Shown here in pieces: positions 35,745 to 44,841 of a DNA stretch of 64,000 nucleotides (positions within the stretch are counted from its first letter, which is position 1; every line of letters starts with the position of its first letter). The stretch is from DASQHL01 sp963843685. GTDB taxonomy: Bacteria > Chloroflexota > Dehalococcoidia > DSTF01 > JACRBR01. Location of the stretch: contig CAWJLO010000010.1 of assembly GCA_963843685.1 (NCBI GenBank), forward strand, positions 248,001 through 312,000, in the 5' to 3' direction. Both the position numbers and the translations under genes were made by a program. The notes under the pieces are model-generated. The model saw nothing but the letters and a program-made list of their open reading frames with translations. It ran no database searches and had not been told where the DNA came from.

Positions 35745-37376
35745 ATGGGGCGGACGGCGAGGATCAGCCTGGTTCAGCTACCTGCGTACTCGATCGAGGA
35801 CGCCGAGGCATCGCTGACACACACGCTCCAGCGAATCGACGATGCCGCGGCCGAGAAACCGGACCTGATCGCGCTGCCCGAGGTCACGTACCCCGCGTAC
35901 TTCATGAGCGAGGAGCCGGGCGGACCGGGCATCCCGCCGGCATCGGAAGCGCTGGCGCGCATCGCGGAGAAGGCGCGCGATCATGGCGTGTACGTCGCTG
36001 TCGGGATCGCGCTCGAGAGAGACGGCGGGTACGAGAACGGCGCGGCGCTGATCGGGCGCGACGGCGTGCTCGTCGGGACGTACGCCAAGTCGTTCCTGTG
36101 GCACTTCGACAGCAAGTGGTTCACGCCGGGCGACGCGTACCCGGTGTTCGAGACGGACTTCGGGCGCATCGGCATGCTGATCTGCGCGGACGGCCGGATG
36201 CCGGAGATCGCGCGCTCGCTGACGCTGAACGGTGCGCAGGTCATCGTCGACCTGACGGCGTGGGTGAGCAGTGCACGGCATCCGGGCGATCTCACGAGCA
36301 CACAGGTCGAGTACCTGCTGCGCTGCCGGGCGGCCGAGAACGGCGTGTGGATTGTGGCGGCCGACAAGCACGGCGTGGAGGCTGAGAGCATCGTGTACTG
36401 TGGCCGGTCGTGCGTGATCGACCCGCTGGGCGACGTCGTGGCGACGCTGGGGCCTGACGCGGCCGGGATCCTGACGTACGACGTGCCGGTCGAGGACGCC
36501 GCACCGCCGGTGCTCCGCCGGCCCGAGCTGTACGAGACGCTGACGCAGCCGACGGAGAGCCTGCCGGTCGTCAGGGCGCTCGACGAAGCGATCGTGGTGT
36601 CGCAGAGCGAGCACCGGGTCGCGGCCGTGCAGATGGCGATGCCGGAGGACGGGGCGGCGTTCGTGGCGGCAGCGCGGGCGCACGTGGAGCGGCTGGCGAT
36701 GCAGGACGCGGAGCTGGTGCTCTTCCCGGCGACGCCGAGCCGCTTCCGGGCGGGCTACGACCACGACCTGGTGCTGTCGGGCATGAGCGAGATGGCGGCA
36801 CAATCGCACGTGTGCGTGGGGTTCACGGTGTGGGATCCGGACGCGGACGGACACCGGGCGTTGTACCTGGTGGGTCCCCGGGGCGTGATCGCGAAGCACT
36901 ACCAGACGCACAAGCCACCCGGGGCGCGCTTCGAGTCGATGCCGATGGGCGACGAGGTGTCGCCGGTGGTGAACACGCCGATCGGACGCGTGGGGTTGAT
37001 GCTGGCGGCGGAAGGCCACGTGCCGGAGGTCGCCCGCTCGCTGATGCTGCGCGGCGCCGAGATCCTCCTGTGGGCAGGCGATGACCCGCGCGGGGCGATG
37101 CTGCCGTTCGCGCGGACGCGTGCGGAGGAGAACCGGGTCTTCGTCGTGTGCGCGGCGGCGCCCACTGCCGGCGGCGCGACGGCGATCGTCGAGCCATCGG
37201 GCCGCGTCCTCGCGGTCGCGCTGGAGGGGTTGGACCTGGCGGTGGGCGCGGAGGTGAACCGCGCGCTGAGCCACATCAAGCAGCGCGCGCCGGGATCGGA
37301 CGTGGTACGGCACCGGCAGCCGTCGTCGTACGGGGCGATCGTACGACGCGAGGCCGTGCCGGGGAGCGTGATATAA
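35745..37376 (+). CDS. tandem nitrilase/carbon-nitrogen hydrolase, second domain catalytically degenerate
   Basis: 543 residues made of two nitrilase folds. Domain 1 (about 1-265) keeps the Glu-Lys-Cys triad: LPEVTYPAYF (E46), GTYAKSFLW (K115), MLICADGRMPEIAR (C147). Domain 2 (about 285-520) shows the same layout, but the three positions read FPATPSRF, HYQTHKPP and MLAAEGHVPEVAR, so Glu, Lys and Cys are replaced by Ala, Thr and Ala. Domain 2 therefore cannot catalyse and may act in dimerisation or substrate sensing. The enzyme probably hydrolyses an amide, nitrile or carbamoyl group. Start is chosen by the TATGCT-N7-ATG arrangement. Confidence 0.85.
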   Translation: MGRTARISLVQLPAYSIEDAEASLTHTLQRIDDAAAEKPDLIALPEVTYPAYFMSEEPGGPGIPPASEALARIAEKARDHGVYVAVGIALERDGGYENGAALIGRDGVLVGTYAKSFLWHFDSKWFTPGDAYPVFETDFGRIGMLICADGRMPEIARSLTLNGAQVIVDLTAWVSSARHPGDLTSTQVEYLLRCRAAENGVWIVAADKHGVEAESIVYCGRSCVIDPLGDVVATLGPDAAGILTYDVPVEDAAPPVLRRPELYETLTQPTESLPVVRALDEAIVVSQSEHRVAAVQMAMPEDGAAFVAAARAHVERLAMQDAELVLFPATPSRFRAGYDHDLVLSGMSEMAAQSHVCVGFTVWDPDADGHRALYLVGPRGVIAKHYQTHKPPGARFESMPMGDEVSPVVNTPIGRVGLMLAAEGHVPEVARSLMLRGAEILLWAGDDPRGAMLPFARTRAEENRVFVVCAAAPTAGGATAIVEPSGRVLAVALEGLDLAVGAEVNRALSHIKQRAPGSDVVRHRQPSSYGAIVRREAVPGSVI

Positions 37377-37377
37377 T
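37372..37377 (+). promoter_or_regulatory. consensus -10 box before the RDD gene
   Basis: A perfect TATAAT overlaps the nitrilase stop codon. The in-frame codon 7 nt downstream is GTT (37385), which suggests either a leaderless start at a non-standard codon or a base error. Confidence 0.5.
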
Positions 37378-37384
37378 CCCGGCC

Positions 37385-38011
37385 GTTACGAACCCTCGCC
37401 GAGGCCGGGCCATCGCTACCAACGAGATCACACTGCCGCGCACCACGGACGCCGAACCCGACGGCGCAGCCAGCCTACGACTGCGCGTCGGCGGTTATGT
37501 CGTGGACATGGTGATCTTCGCGGCGGTGGCGATGATCGTCGTGGTGATTGCCGGAACGCAGTTGCTGCTGGTGACACACGGGGCCACGCACGATCCCAGC
37601 GACCCGACGCTGTACGGCTTCCTGGCGACCATCGGGCTTGGCACGCCACTGGTGTGGACGCTGCTCAACCTGGCGCTGTTGATGGCGCGCCGCCAAACGG
37701 GAGGCCAGTACGTCGCGGGCGTGCGCGTCAGCGGCGCGGACGGTGAGCCGCCGTCGCGGCGGGCGCTGCTCGCGTGGTGGTTCTGCCTGAATCCTGTCCT
37801 GTTCAGCTGGCCGATGGCGCTTGTGTCGGGATTGGCGGCGGCGGGCGCGGCGAGCCTCGTGTTACAGCAGGCGACGCTCATCGTGTTCACGGCGCTGATG
37901 CTGCTCTGCGCCCTGGCGCCGATCGTTGCGCTCATCTCAGCGGGCACCGATGGCCGACGCAGGGGGCTGCACGACCGGATCGCCAGCACGATCGTCGTGC
38001 CAGTCGAATGA
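37385..38011 (+). CDS. RDD family membrane protein (start codon unclear)
   Basis: About 200 residues with three to four membrane segments. LRLRVGGYVVDMVIFAAVAM (Arg-Asp pattern of RDD proteins), ARRQTGGQYVAGVRVSGADG and GTDGRRRGLHDRIASTIVV fit the RDD family, some members of which act in ion exchange. No ATG, GTG or TTG lies at a sensible place. The leaderless spacing points to GTT at 37385; alternatively ATC at 37412, preceded by GAGG, would give IATNEITLPRTT. The start is therefore uncertain. The stop overlaps the next ATG (ATGA). Confidence 0.7.
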   Translation, partial: VTNPRRGRAIATNEITLPRTTDAEPDGAASLRLRVGGYVVDMVIFAAVAMIVVVIAGTQLLLVTHGATHDPSDPTLYGFLATIGLGTPLVWTLLNLALLMARRQTGGQYVAGVRVSGADGEPPSRRALLAWWFCLNPVLFSWPMALVSGLAAAGAASLVLQQATLIVFTALMLLCALAPIVALISAGTDGRRRGLHDRIASTIVVPVE

Positions 38012-38901
38012 CGATCGACAGCACAACGCGCGGCGCAGGGGGGAGCCGATCCGACGATCTCTTCGTCGAGGGCGGCCCAAGTTTCTGGCGAAACATCGGC
38101 AAGTGGAGCGTCGCGCTCGTCTTCTTCCTCACACTCGTCGGGCTGCTCGTCTCGATGCAGCTCTTTCAACTGACGGCGGAGGGCGCGTCGAAGCGCACGC
38201 TGCGCCGCGCGGTGGCCGCATTGTCCGAGATCGACCCGCTGCTTGACCGCAACTACGACGCGCTGCGCACGCAGGCCGCCGCGTCCGGTCCCAACGACAC
38301 GCTGGAACTACGCGACTTCCCCATCGACGTGCCCCTGACGAGGGATGAGGTGCTGAACTCGAACAAACAGTCGATGCGGGACCTGCTGCTGAACCGCTCC
38401 GCGGACGCGATGTACGCGCACGGCACCGGCGTGCTCCGCGAGACCGACGTGAGCACGCAGGACGTCGGCACGTTCAGCGTCGCGGGGTTGACGGACAACG
38501 GTCTGGGGCTGCTGCGCAGCCGCAACCACGACATCTTCGGGATCCTGACGTTCGTGCTCGCGGCGCTGTGCGTCGTGCTCGGCGCGACGCTCGCGGCGCT
38601 GTGCCGCGGGTTCGGCCGCCTGGCGAGCGTGGGGGCGGTGGTGGTGATGGCGTCGCTCCCGATGTTGCTCACGGGCATCGGGGCGCGGTTCTACATGCGC
38701 ATCGTCTCCTCGGACAACAACGAGTACATCCAGCACGAGTTCCTGTCGATCGGGCAAGGGTTAGCGTGGATCCCGATCCGGGACGGGTTGGCGTTCATGG
38801 CGCTGGGGCTGGTGTTCGTGATCGTTGGGGTCGGATGCGCGATGTGGGCGGACCGGCGACCGTCGCCGCCGCTGGGTCACGCGCAAGCGCTCGGCCGATA
38901 A
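38008..38901 (+). CDS. membrane protein of unknown function
   Basis: 297 residues. One membrane segment near the N-terminus (WSVALVFFLTLVGLLVSMQL), an extracytoplasmic part of about 110 residues (including LSEIDPLLDRNYDALRTQA), then three more segments (FGILTFVLAALCVVLGATLA, ASVGAVVVMASLPMLLTGIG, LAFMALGLVFVIVGVGCAMW). Overlaps the RDD gene by four bases (ATGA), so the two are translationally coupled. No family recognised. Confidence 0.65.
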   Translation: MTIDSTTRGAGGSRSDDLFVEGGPSFWRNIGKWSVALVFFLTLVGLLVSMQLFQLTAEGASKRTLRRAVAALSEIDPLLDRNYDALRTQAAASGPNDTLELRDFPIDVPLTRDEVLNSNKQSMRDLLLNRSADAMYAHGTGVLRETDVSTQDVGTFSVAGLTDNGLGLLRSRNHDIFGILTFVLAALCVVLGATLAALCRGFGRLASVGAVVVMASLPMLLTGIGARFYMRIVSSDNNEYIQHEFLSIGQGLAWIPIRDGLAFMALGLVFVIVGVGCAMWADRRPSPPLGHAQALGR

Positions 38902-38943
38902 CCACGTCCACTCGATGACGCGAGCGGCGGGAGCCGTCGGGCG

Positions 38944-39168
38944 TCAGTCGATGTTCGCCTTCCAGCCCAGCCAGACGATGGCGATGCTCGCGACGACGAT
39001 CAGCACACCCGGGTAGAGCATGGCGTGGCCGAACTGCGACCAGCGCTCGGCTGAGTCGATGCCCTCCCGGCTAACGGCACGCCAGGCGCCGTACCCGGCT
39101 GCCACGGCGAGGCCGAGGGCGAGACCAACGAGTGCGAGGATTACGTCAGCGCGTGATCTGCCAGTCAT
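38944..39168 (-). CDS. small two-helix membrane protein
   Basis: 74 residues: ADVILALVGLALGLAVAAGY and MLYPGVLIVVASIAIVWLGW are membrane segments with a short polar loop between. The ATG at 39168 is supported by TAGATT ending 7 nt upstream (39176-39181). No known family. Confidence 0.55.
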   Translation of the reverse strand: MTGRSRADVILALVGLALGLAVAAGYGAWRAVSREGIDSAERWSQFGHAMLYPGVLIVVASIAIVWLGWKANID

Positions 39169-39198
39169 CGGCGGCAATCTAGCATCGCGGGCTACCCC

Positions 39199-39228
39199 TT
39201 GACAGCCAGCCGGGCAATGAAGCAGAGT
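39199..39228 (+). promoter_or_regulatory. possible promoter of the DUF4389 gene pair
   Basis: TTGACA is followed after 18 nt by CAGAGT, a poor -10 match. The downstream AAGGAGGC ribosome binding site at about 39249 shows that this operon, unlike many neighbours, has a normal leader. Confidence 0.3.
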
Positions 39229-39260
39229 ACGCACGTTAGCCATATCGGCAAGGAGGCAGC

Positions 39261-39857
39261 ATGGCGATGGATACGGCTTCCGGAGACTCCGGCCACCCCA
39301 TCCGGTTCGACGTGGCGTACCCCGAGCATCTCTCGCGCGGGCTGATCTTCGTGAAGTGGCTCCTCGCCATCCCGCACTTCATCATCATCTACTTCCTGAA
39401 TGCAGCGGCGAACCTGGTTACGTTCATCGCGTTCTTCGCGATCCTGTTCACGAAGAAGTACCCGGAAGGGCTCTTCAAGTTCACCGTGGGCGTGCGTCGG
39501 TGGCAGGCCAACGTGAACGCGTATGTGGGTCTGCTACGCGACGAATATCCGCCGTTCTCACTGGACGCGGGGCAGTACGCTGTCGTGCTTGAGGTCGACT
39601 ATCCGTCGGAGATGAGCCGATGGATGATCTTCATCAAGTGGCTCCTCGTGATCCCCAACCTGATCGTCGCACTGTTGTTGGGGGTCGTCGCGGTACTGCT
39701 GACGATCGTCGCCTGGTTCGCGATCCTGTTCACGGGCCGGTTCCCGCGCTCGCTGTTCGACTTCATCGTCGGGGTGCATCGCTGGTTCTGGCGCGCCTCC
39801 GGGTACGCGCTCTACTTCTACACCGACGACTATCCACCGTTCAGCATGTCGCCCTAG
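39261..39857 (+). CDS. DUF4389 domain membrane protein
   Basis: 198 residues with two DUF4389 units: IFVKWLLAIPHFIIIYFLNA, FAILFTKKYPEGLFKFTVGV, YVGLLRDEYPPFSLD, and again IFIKWLLVIPNLIVALLLGV, WFAILFTGRFPRSLFDFIVG. AAGGAGGC precedes the ATG. Unlike the copy at 5859, the last unit ends in FYTDDYPPFSM. The function is unknown. The next gene of the same family begins 3 nt downstream. Confidence 0.85.
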   Translation: MAMDTASGDSGHPIRFDVAYPEHLSRGLIFVKWLLAIPHFIIIYFLNAAANLVTFIAFFAILFTKKYPEGLFKFTVGVRRWQANVNAYVGLLRDEYPPFSLDAGQYAVVLEVDYPSEMSRWMIFIKWLLVIPNLIVALLLGVVAVLLTIVAWFAILFTGRFPRSLFDFIVGVHRWFWRASGYALYFYTDDYPPFSMSP

Positions 39858-39860
39858 CGC

Positions 39861-40973
39861 GTGGCCGTCACGTACGCGGAACCATCCGCGCGGCCGCCTC
39901 ATCCCGTCAGCTTCGACGTCGCGTATCCGGAGCGGCTTTCGCGGCTGACGACGTTCTTCCGGCTGATCCTCGTCATCCCACAACTGCTGGCGACGATGCT
40001 GCTGCTGCTGGCGGTCGAAATCCTGACGATCCTGGCGTGGTTCGCGATCCTCTTCACGGGGCGATACCCACGGGCGTTCTTCGAGTTCACGACCGGCGTG
40101 CTGCGGTGGCAGGCGAACGTCATCGCCTACGCTGCGCTGCTGCGCGACGAGTACCCGCCGTTCTCGTGGGAGCCGGGGGCCTATGCGTTGGCGCTGGACA
40201 TCCCATACGCGGAGCGCCAGTCTCGCGTGCGGCTTTTCGTCCGGCTGATCACGATTATCCCGAACTACATCGTGTTCACGTTCGTGGCGTACGGGTGGTA
40301 CTTCACGACGTTCATCGCGTGGTGGGCGATCCTGATCACGGGCAGGTATCCGCGGGGGCTGTTCAAGTTCAGCGTCGGCGTCGGGCGGTGGTACAACCGG
40401 CAGGCGTCGTACCTGTTGCTGATGCGGGACGAATATCCGCCATACAGCGTGACGGCGCACGCGCGGCCGGGGAACGAGGTGGTATCGGGGATCATCGGGG
40501 TGCCGCTGTTCGCCGCTTATGTCGCGTTGAACCTGCTCCCGTTCTTCGGGCTGCTGGGCGGGGGATCGACGACGGTGGCGGTCAGCCGCTCCGCGCTGGA
40601 GTCCAGATCGGCGCTGGTGGCCGCGCATCCGTCCGGGACGGCCAACGGCGTGCGGGTCACGCTGCTCGCGTTCTCGGACCGGGCAACACCGGACGTCACG
40701 CCATTTACGGCGCATCGTTTCGTCTCGTTCGACGTGAGAGCGGAAAAGTCGGGCCGGTTTCCGTCGTTCTATTCTTCGTTCTTCTTTGAGCTGCATACAT
40801 GCCAGGGCGACGCCGAATCAGTCGACGCCGGCGCGAGCTCTATTCACTTCCGCGTCTTCTGGATCGGCGGATCCCGGGAGGACACGATCTATTTCGAGAT
40901 CCCGACAGACGCGACGGTCTGCGGGCTCGACTATGTCGGCGGGCGTGCGCGCCTGCGCTTCGTGTTCCGGTGA
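39861..40973 (+). CDS. DUF4389 protein with extra C-terminal beta domain
   Basis: 370 residues. The first 190 are two DUF4389 units (LTTFFRLILVIPQLLATMLL, WFAILFTGRYPRAFFEFTTG, LRDEYPPFSW; then RLITIIPNYIVFTF, GRYPRGLFKFSVGV, RDEYPPYS). A further hydrophobic helix (GIIGVPLFAAYVALNLLPFF) leads to an extracytoplasmic domain of about 140 residues (VRVTLLAFSDRATPDV, FFFELHTCQGD, FEIPTDATVCGLDYVGG), resembling telokin-like DUF4352 lipoproteins. GTG start. Fusion of the two suggests the DUF4389 part works at the membrane with an external ligand-binding or stabilising module. Confidence 0.75.
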   Translation: MAVTYAEPSARPPHPVSFDVAYPERLSRLTTFFRLILVIPQLLATMLLLLAVEILTILAWFAILFTGRYPRAFFEFTTGVLRWQANVIAYAALLRDEYPPFSWEPGAYALALDIPYAERQSRVRLFVRLITIIPNYIVFTFVAYGWYFTTFIAWWAILITGRYPRGLFKFSVGVGRWYNRQASYLLLMRDEYPPYSVTAHARPGNEVVSGIIGVPLFAAYVALNLLPFFGLLGGGSTTVAVSRSALESRSALVAAHPSGTANGVRVTLLAFSDRATPDVTPFTAHRFVSFDVRAEKSGRFPSFYSSFFFELHTCQGDAESVDAGASSIHFRVFWIGGSREDTIYFEIPTDATVCGLDYVGGRARLRFVFR

Positions 40974-41002
40974 GGCGCCTCGCGCGTCGCACAGGAACTC
41001 GC

Positions 41003-41008
41003 TAATCT
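41003..41008 (+). promoter_or_regulatory. -10 box of the leaderless purL promoter
   Basis: TAATCT ends 7 nt before the ATG of purL, with no Shine-Dalgarno between. Confidence 0.45.
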
Positions 41009-41015
41009 GACGCCG

Positions 41016-43356
41016 ATGCCCCCAGACCAGCGCACGCTCGACCAGCTCTCCCTGACGAGGGAGGAGTACGACCTCATCGTCGACAAGCTCGACCGGGAGC
41101 CGAACGAGGTCGAACTGGGGATGTTCGGGGCGCTGTGGTCGGAGCACTGCGGCTACAAGAACAGCCGCCCGCTGCTCAAGATGTTCCCGACGGAAGGCGC
41201 GTACGTCCGGACGAAGGCGGGCGAGGAGAACGCCGGCGTCGTCGACATCGGCGACGGGCTGGGGGTGGCGTTCAAGATCGAGTCGCACAACCACCCGTCG
41301 GCGATCGAGCCGTACGAGGGGGCGGCGACGGGCGTCGGCGGGATCGTGCGGGACATCTTCGCGATGGGGGCGCGGCCGATCGCGCTGCTCGATTCGCTGC
41401 GGTTCGGGCCGCTGCAGGTGCCGAAGGCGATGGATCTCGGTGCGTACAGCCGCGACGCCGGCATTCCGCCGGTGCCGCCTGAGGGATCGCTGCTCGACCG
41501 GACGACGGAGGAAGAGGCGGCGCGGAACCGGCACCTCTTCAACGGCGTCGTGGCAGGGATCGGCGGGTACGGGAACTGCATCGGCGTGCCGACGGTGGGC
41601 GGCGAGGTGTCGTTCTCGCCGTCGTACTCGGGCAACCCGCTGGTGAACGCGATGTGCGTGGGGGTGGGGCGGCTGGACAAGCTGGTGCGGGCGCGGGCGG
41701 ACGGGCCGGGCAACCTGCTGATGATCGTCGGCGCGGACACGGGACGGGACGGGATCCACGGGGCGACGTTCGCGAGCGTGCAGCTCGACGAGTCGAGCGA
41801 GGAGCGGCGGCCGGCGGTGCAGGTCGGCAACCCGTTCATGGAGAAGAAGCTGATCGAGGCGTGCCTGGAGCTGACGGAGGAGCACCACGAGTGGGTGGTG
41901 GGGCTGCAGGACCTGGGGGCGGCGGGGCTGACGAGCGCGGCGGTGGAGTGCGCGGCGAAGGCGGGGACGGGGATCATCATCGACGTGGCGAAGGTGCCGC
42001 GGCGCGAAGAAGGCATGACGCCGTACGAGGTGATGCTCAGCGAGTCGCAGGAGCGGATGCTGGTGATCGTGCGGCCGGAGCACGAAGGGCCGGTGCGCGC
42101 GCTGTTCGAGCGCTGGGAGCTGCACGTCGAGACGATCGGCGTGGTGACGGACGACGGGATCGTGCGGGTGCGTGACGGCGACGTGGAGGTCGTGCGGGTG
42201 CCGGCGACGGTGCTGACGGAGGCGCCGACGTACGTGCGCGAGGGGGTGGAGTCGCCGGCGATCAAGAAGCTGCGCGAGTACGATCTCTCGAAGGTGCCGG
42301 ACGTGTACGCGAACGCGTACAACGGCAGCGAGCGTCGCGAACATGACGAGCGACCTGCTGCTGGAGCTGATGGCGTCGCCGGAGATCGCGTCGAAGCGGC
42401 TGGTGTGGCGGCAGTACGACCACCAGGTGGGGACGAACACGGTGGTGGGGCCGGGGTCGGACGCGGCGGTGATCCGGATCAAGGGGACGAAGAAGGCGCT
42501 GGCGATCAGCACGGACGGGAACGCTGCATACACGTACCTCGACCCGTACATGGGCGGAGCCATCGCGGTGGCGGAGGCGGCGCGGAACGTGGCGTGCACG
42601 GGGGCGAAGCCGATCGCGATGACGAACTGCCTGAACTTCGGCAACCCGGAGAAGCCGGAGGTGTATTACCAGCTGAAGGAAGCGATCCGGGGGATGTCGG
42701 ACGCGGCGAAGGCGCTGGAGATCCCGGTCGTCAGCGGGAACGTGAGCCTGTACAACGAGACGAAGGGCGAGGCGATCTGGCCGACGCCGGTCGTGGGGGT
42801 GGTGGGGCTGATCGAGGACGTGGATCGGGTGGTGCCGATGGGGTTTCGGGACGAGGGGGACGTGGTGCTCGTCGCGGGAGTTTCAGGTGGCGAGTCTGCG
42901 CTGGCCGGCAGCGAGTACCTCCAGGTCATGTACGCGGTTGTCGCCGGTCGGCCAAGCGTCGATCTCGTGGCAGAGACCGCGCTTCAACGATTCCTCATCG
43001 ACGCAGCAGAGGCCGGCCTCATGAAGTCCGCGCACGACGTCGGAGTTGGCGGCATTGCCGTGGCGCTGGCGGAATGCTGCATCGTGGGCGGCGCAGGCGC
43101 GGAGGTGACAGGGCTGGCTGGCACGACGGCGCTATTCGGCGAGGGACAGTCGCGTGTGATCGTGACGTGTGATCGAGCGGGCATCAACCAGCTCCGGGAA
43201 TTGGCGGCGCGGCACGGCGTCGCGTGCGAGGAGTGCGGGGTTGTGGGCGGCACGCGGCTGCGAATCGGGCCGCTGGACGCGGGCATCGGCGAGCTTTGCG
43301 ATGCGTACGAGTCGGGGCTTCCACGCGCCCTGGACGGCGTCACAGCGAACGTCTAA
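41016..43356 (+). CDS. purL: phosphoribosylformylglycinamidine synthase subunit PurL (frame interrupted)
   Basis: About 779 residues, small-PurL type that works with PurQ and PurS in purine synthesis. MFGALWSEHCGYKNSRPLLK, KIESHNHPSAIEPYEGAATG, GGIVRDIFAMGARPIALLDS, VPTVGGEVSFSPSYSGNPLV and GLQDLGAAGLTSAAVECAAK are conserved ATP and FGAM-binding segments. The frame breaks at about 42335 (AACGGCAGCGAGCG) and resumes at MTSDLLLELMASPEIA. The 2341-nt length fits one extra base. From about 42880 codon usage changes from strongly G-ending to mixed codons. Confidence 0.93.
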
Positions 43357-43362
43357 CCACCG

Positions 43363-43959
43363 TCAAACAAGTTCTGCGACGACGACTGAGCCCTCGACGG
43401 CGGCGGTGGCGTCTGACGTCAGGTAGACGGTCGCGGCGGCGACGTCCATCGGCTGCGGCGGGTGGTGCTCTTTCAGCGACGGGCCGACGGATTCGAGCTG
43501 CGCGCGCGACGTGACGATGGCGTTGGCGCGGAGGCCGGCGTCGGCGAGATCGCGGGTCCAGGCGAGGAGGGCGCGCGCTTCGTCGGGGGTGGCGTCGGAG
43601 CCGACGAGGACGACGATCGCGGGGTCGGAGCGGAGGCCGGAGAGGGCTGCGCGGGGGAGCGGGGCGCCGGCGTGGCAGACGAGGATGCTGATCGGGCCGA
43701 GCTCTGCGGTGGCGTCGGCGATCGCTTCCTTCACGGTGGTCTCGCCGCTGTCGGACGTGAGGGCGATGCCTTTGCGGCCGATGGCCCAGAATTCGTTGGC
43801 GGTGCTGTTGGCGGCGAACTCCGCCTGTGTGTCCTCGGTGAGCGTAACGACGGCAACGTCGGCGCCGGCTTCGGCGAGGGCGACGGCGGCGTGGCGGCCG
43901 GCCGGGCGTTCGACGCCGAGGACGAGCGCGTTGCGGTTGGCGAGCGGTTGGTCAGGCAT
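43363..43959 (-). CDS. SDR-family-like protein, atypical
   Basis: 198 residues of a Rossmann fold: NALVLGVERPAGRHAAVALA, a strand with DVAVVTL, ISILVCHAGAPLPRAALSG, LRANAIVTS, and the late AAATVYLTSDATAAVEGSVV typical of short-chain dehydrogenases. The glycine-rich loop is altered (VLGVERPAGRH instead of TGxxxGIG) and the Tyr-x3-Lys active site is missing (VLVGSDATPDEARALLAW). It is probably not an oxidoreductase. The ATG overlaps the methyltransferase stop (TGATG). Confidence 0.6.
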   Translation of the reverse strand: MPDQPLANRNALVLGVERPAGRHAAVALAEAGADVAVVTLTEDTQAEFAANSTANEFWAIGRKGIALTSDSGETTVKEAIADATAELGPISILVCHAGAPLPRAALSGLRSDPAIVVLVGSDATPDEARALLAWTRDLADAGLRANAIVTSRAQLESVGPSLKEHHPPQPMDVAAATVYLTSDATAAVEGSVVVAELV

Positions 43960-44837
43960 CAGACGCGCTCCGCCGTCATCCAGATGTGGTTGCAGAACCA
44001 GCGGTTGAGCGGCGGGTGGTGGCTCAGCGGGCGGAGGAAGCGCAGGAAGTCCAGCACCTTCAGCTCGGCGTTGAGGCGGCGCGACGAGAAGTAGCCCTTG
44101 CGCGCGGGCGGCTCCCAGAACTCGACGGCGCGGACGGCGAAGCCGTGGCGTTCGACCTCCGCCTGGAGTTTCGGGGCGGACTGCTCGTTGATGTGCATCT
44201 CACGCTCGAAGGTGTCGTGCGGGAACTCGCGGCCGGTGGGGAGCATCGTCTGGTTGAAGAGGCCGTCGCCGTAACGGAACGTGCGGGCGATGGCGAGGGC
44301 GGCCTGGTTGATACGGCGGCTGTAGTTCGGATAGACGACGGATTCGAAGGTCTTGTTCGGCGAGGTGTGCATGACGAGGCGGCCGCCCGGCCTGATCGTG
44401 CGGCGCAGCTCGTCGAAGGCGCGGGAGAGCTCGTGCGGGTAGAGGTGCTCGACGACGTCCATCATGAAGACAACGTCGAAGAAGCCGTCCTCGAAGCGGA
44501 GGGCCTTCACGTCCATCGGCTCGACGTGGGTGTGCTCGCGCACCGCGGGTTCGATGGTGAGGAGCGCGCGGGCGGCGATGTCGACGGCGGCCTGCGCGTA
44601 GTCGATGCCCCAGGCGTCGGCGCCGCGCATGGCGGACTGGATGACGAGCTCGCCGCGGCCGCAGCCGACGTCCAGCACACGCTTGCCGCGCAGGTCGCCC
44701 GCGAGGGAGAGGGCCTTGATGAAGCGGGGGCCGACCTTACGGCCGTTGCTGACGACGAAGTCCTCGTAGCCGTGACAGTTCGTCAGGTAGTAGTCGTCGG
44801 TGTAGACGTCCGGTTCGACGCGCTCGGGCGTGGCCAT
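43959..44837 (-). CDS. class I SAM-dependent methyltransferase
   Basis: 292 residues. GKRVLDVGCGRGELVIQSAM is motif I of SAM methyltransferases; DVVFMMDVVEHLYPHELSRA and RRTIRPGGRLVMHTSPN are motifs II-III. Similar to enzymes acting on glycans or lipids. It starts at 44837, 4 nt after the nucleotidyltransferase-like gene, and its stop overlaps the SDR start, so the three are one transcription unit. Longer readings to 45071 overlap the upstream gene. Confidence 0.85.
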   Translation of the reverse strand: MATPERVEPDVYTDDYYLTNCHGYEDFVVSNGRKVGPRFIKALSLAGDLRGKRVLDVGCGRGELVIQSAMRGADAWGIDYAQAAVDIAARALLTIEPAVREHTHVEPMDVKALRFEDGFFDVVFMMDVVEHLYPHELSRAFDELRRTIRPGGRLVMHTSPNKTFESVVYPNYSRRINQAALAIARTFRYGDGLFNQTMLPTGREFPHDTFEREMHINEQSAPKLQAEVERHGFAVRAVEFWEPPARKGYFSSRRLNAELKVLDFLRFLRPLSHHPPLNRWFCNHIWMTAERV

Positions 44838-44841
44838 GGGC

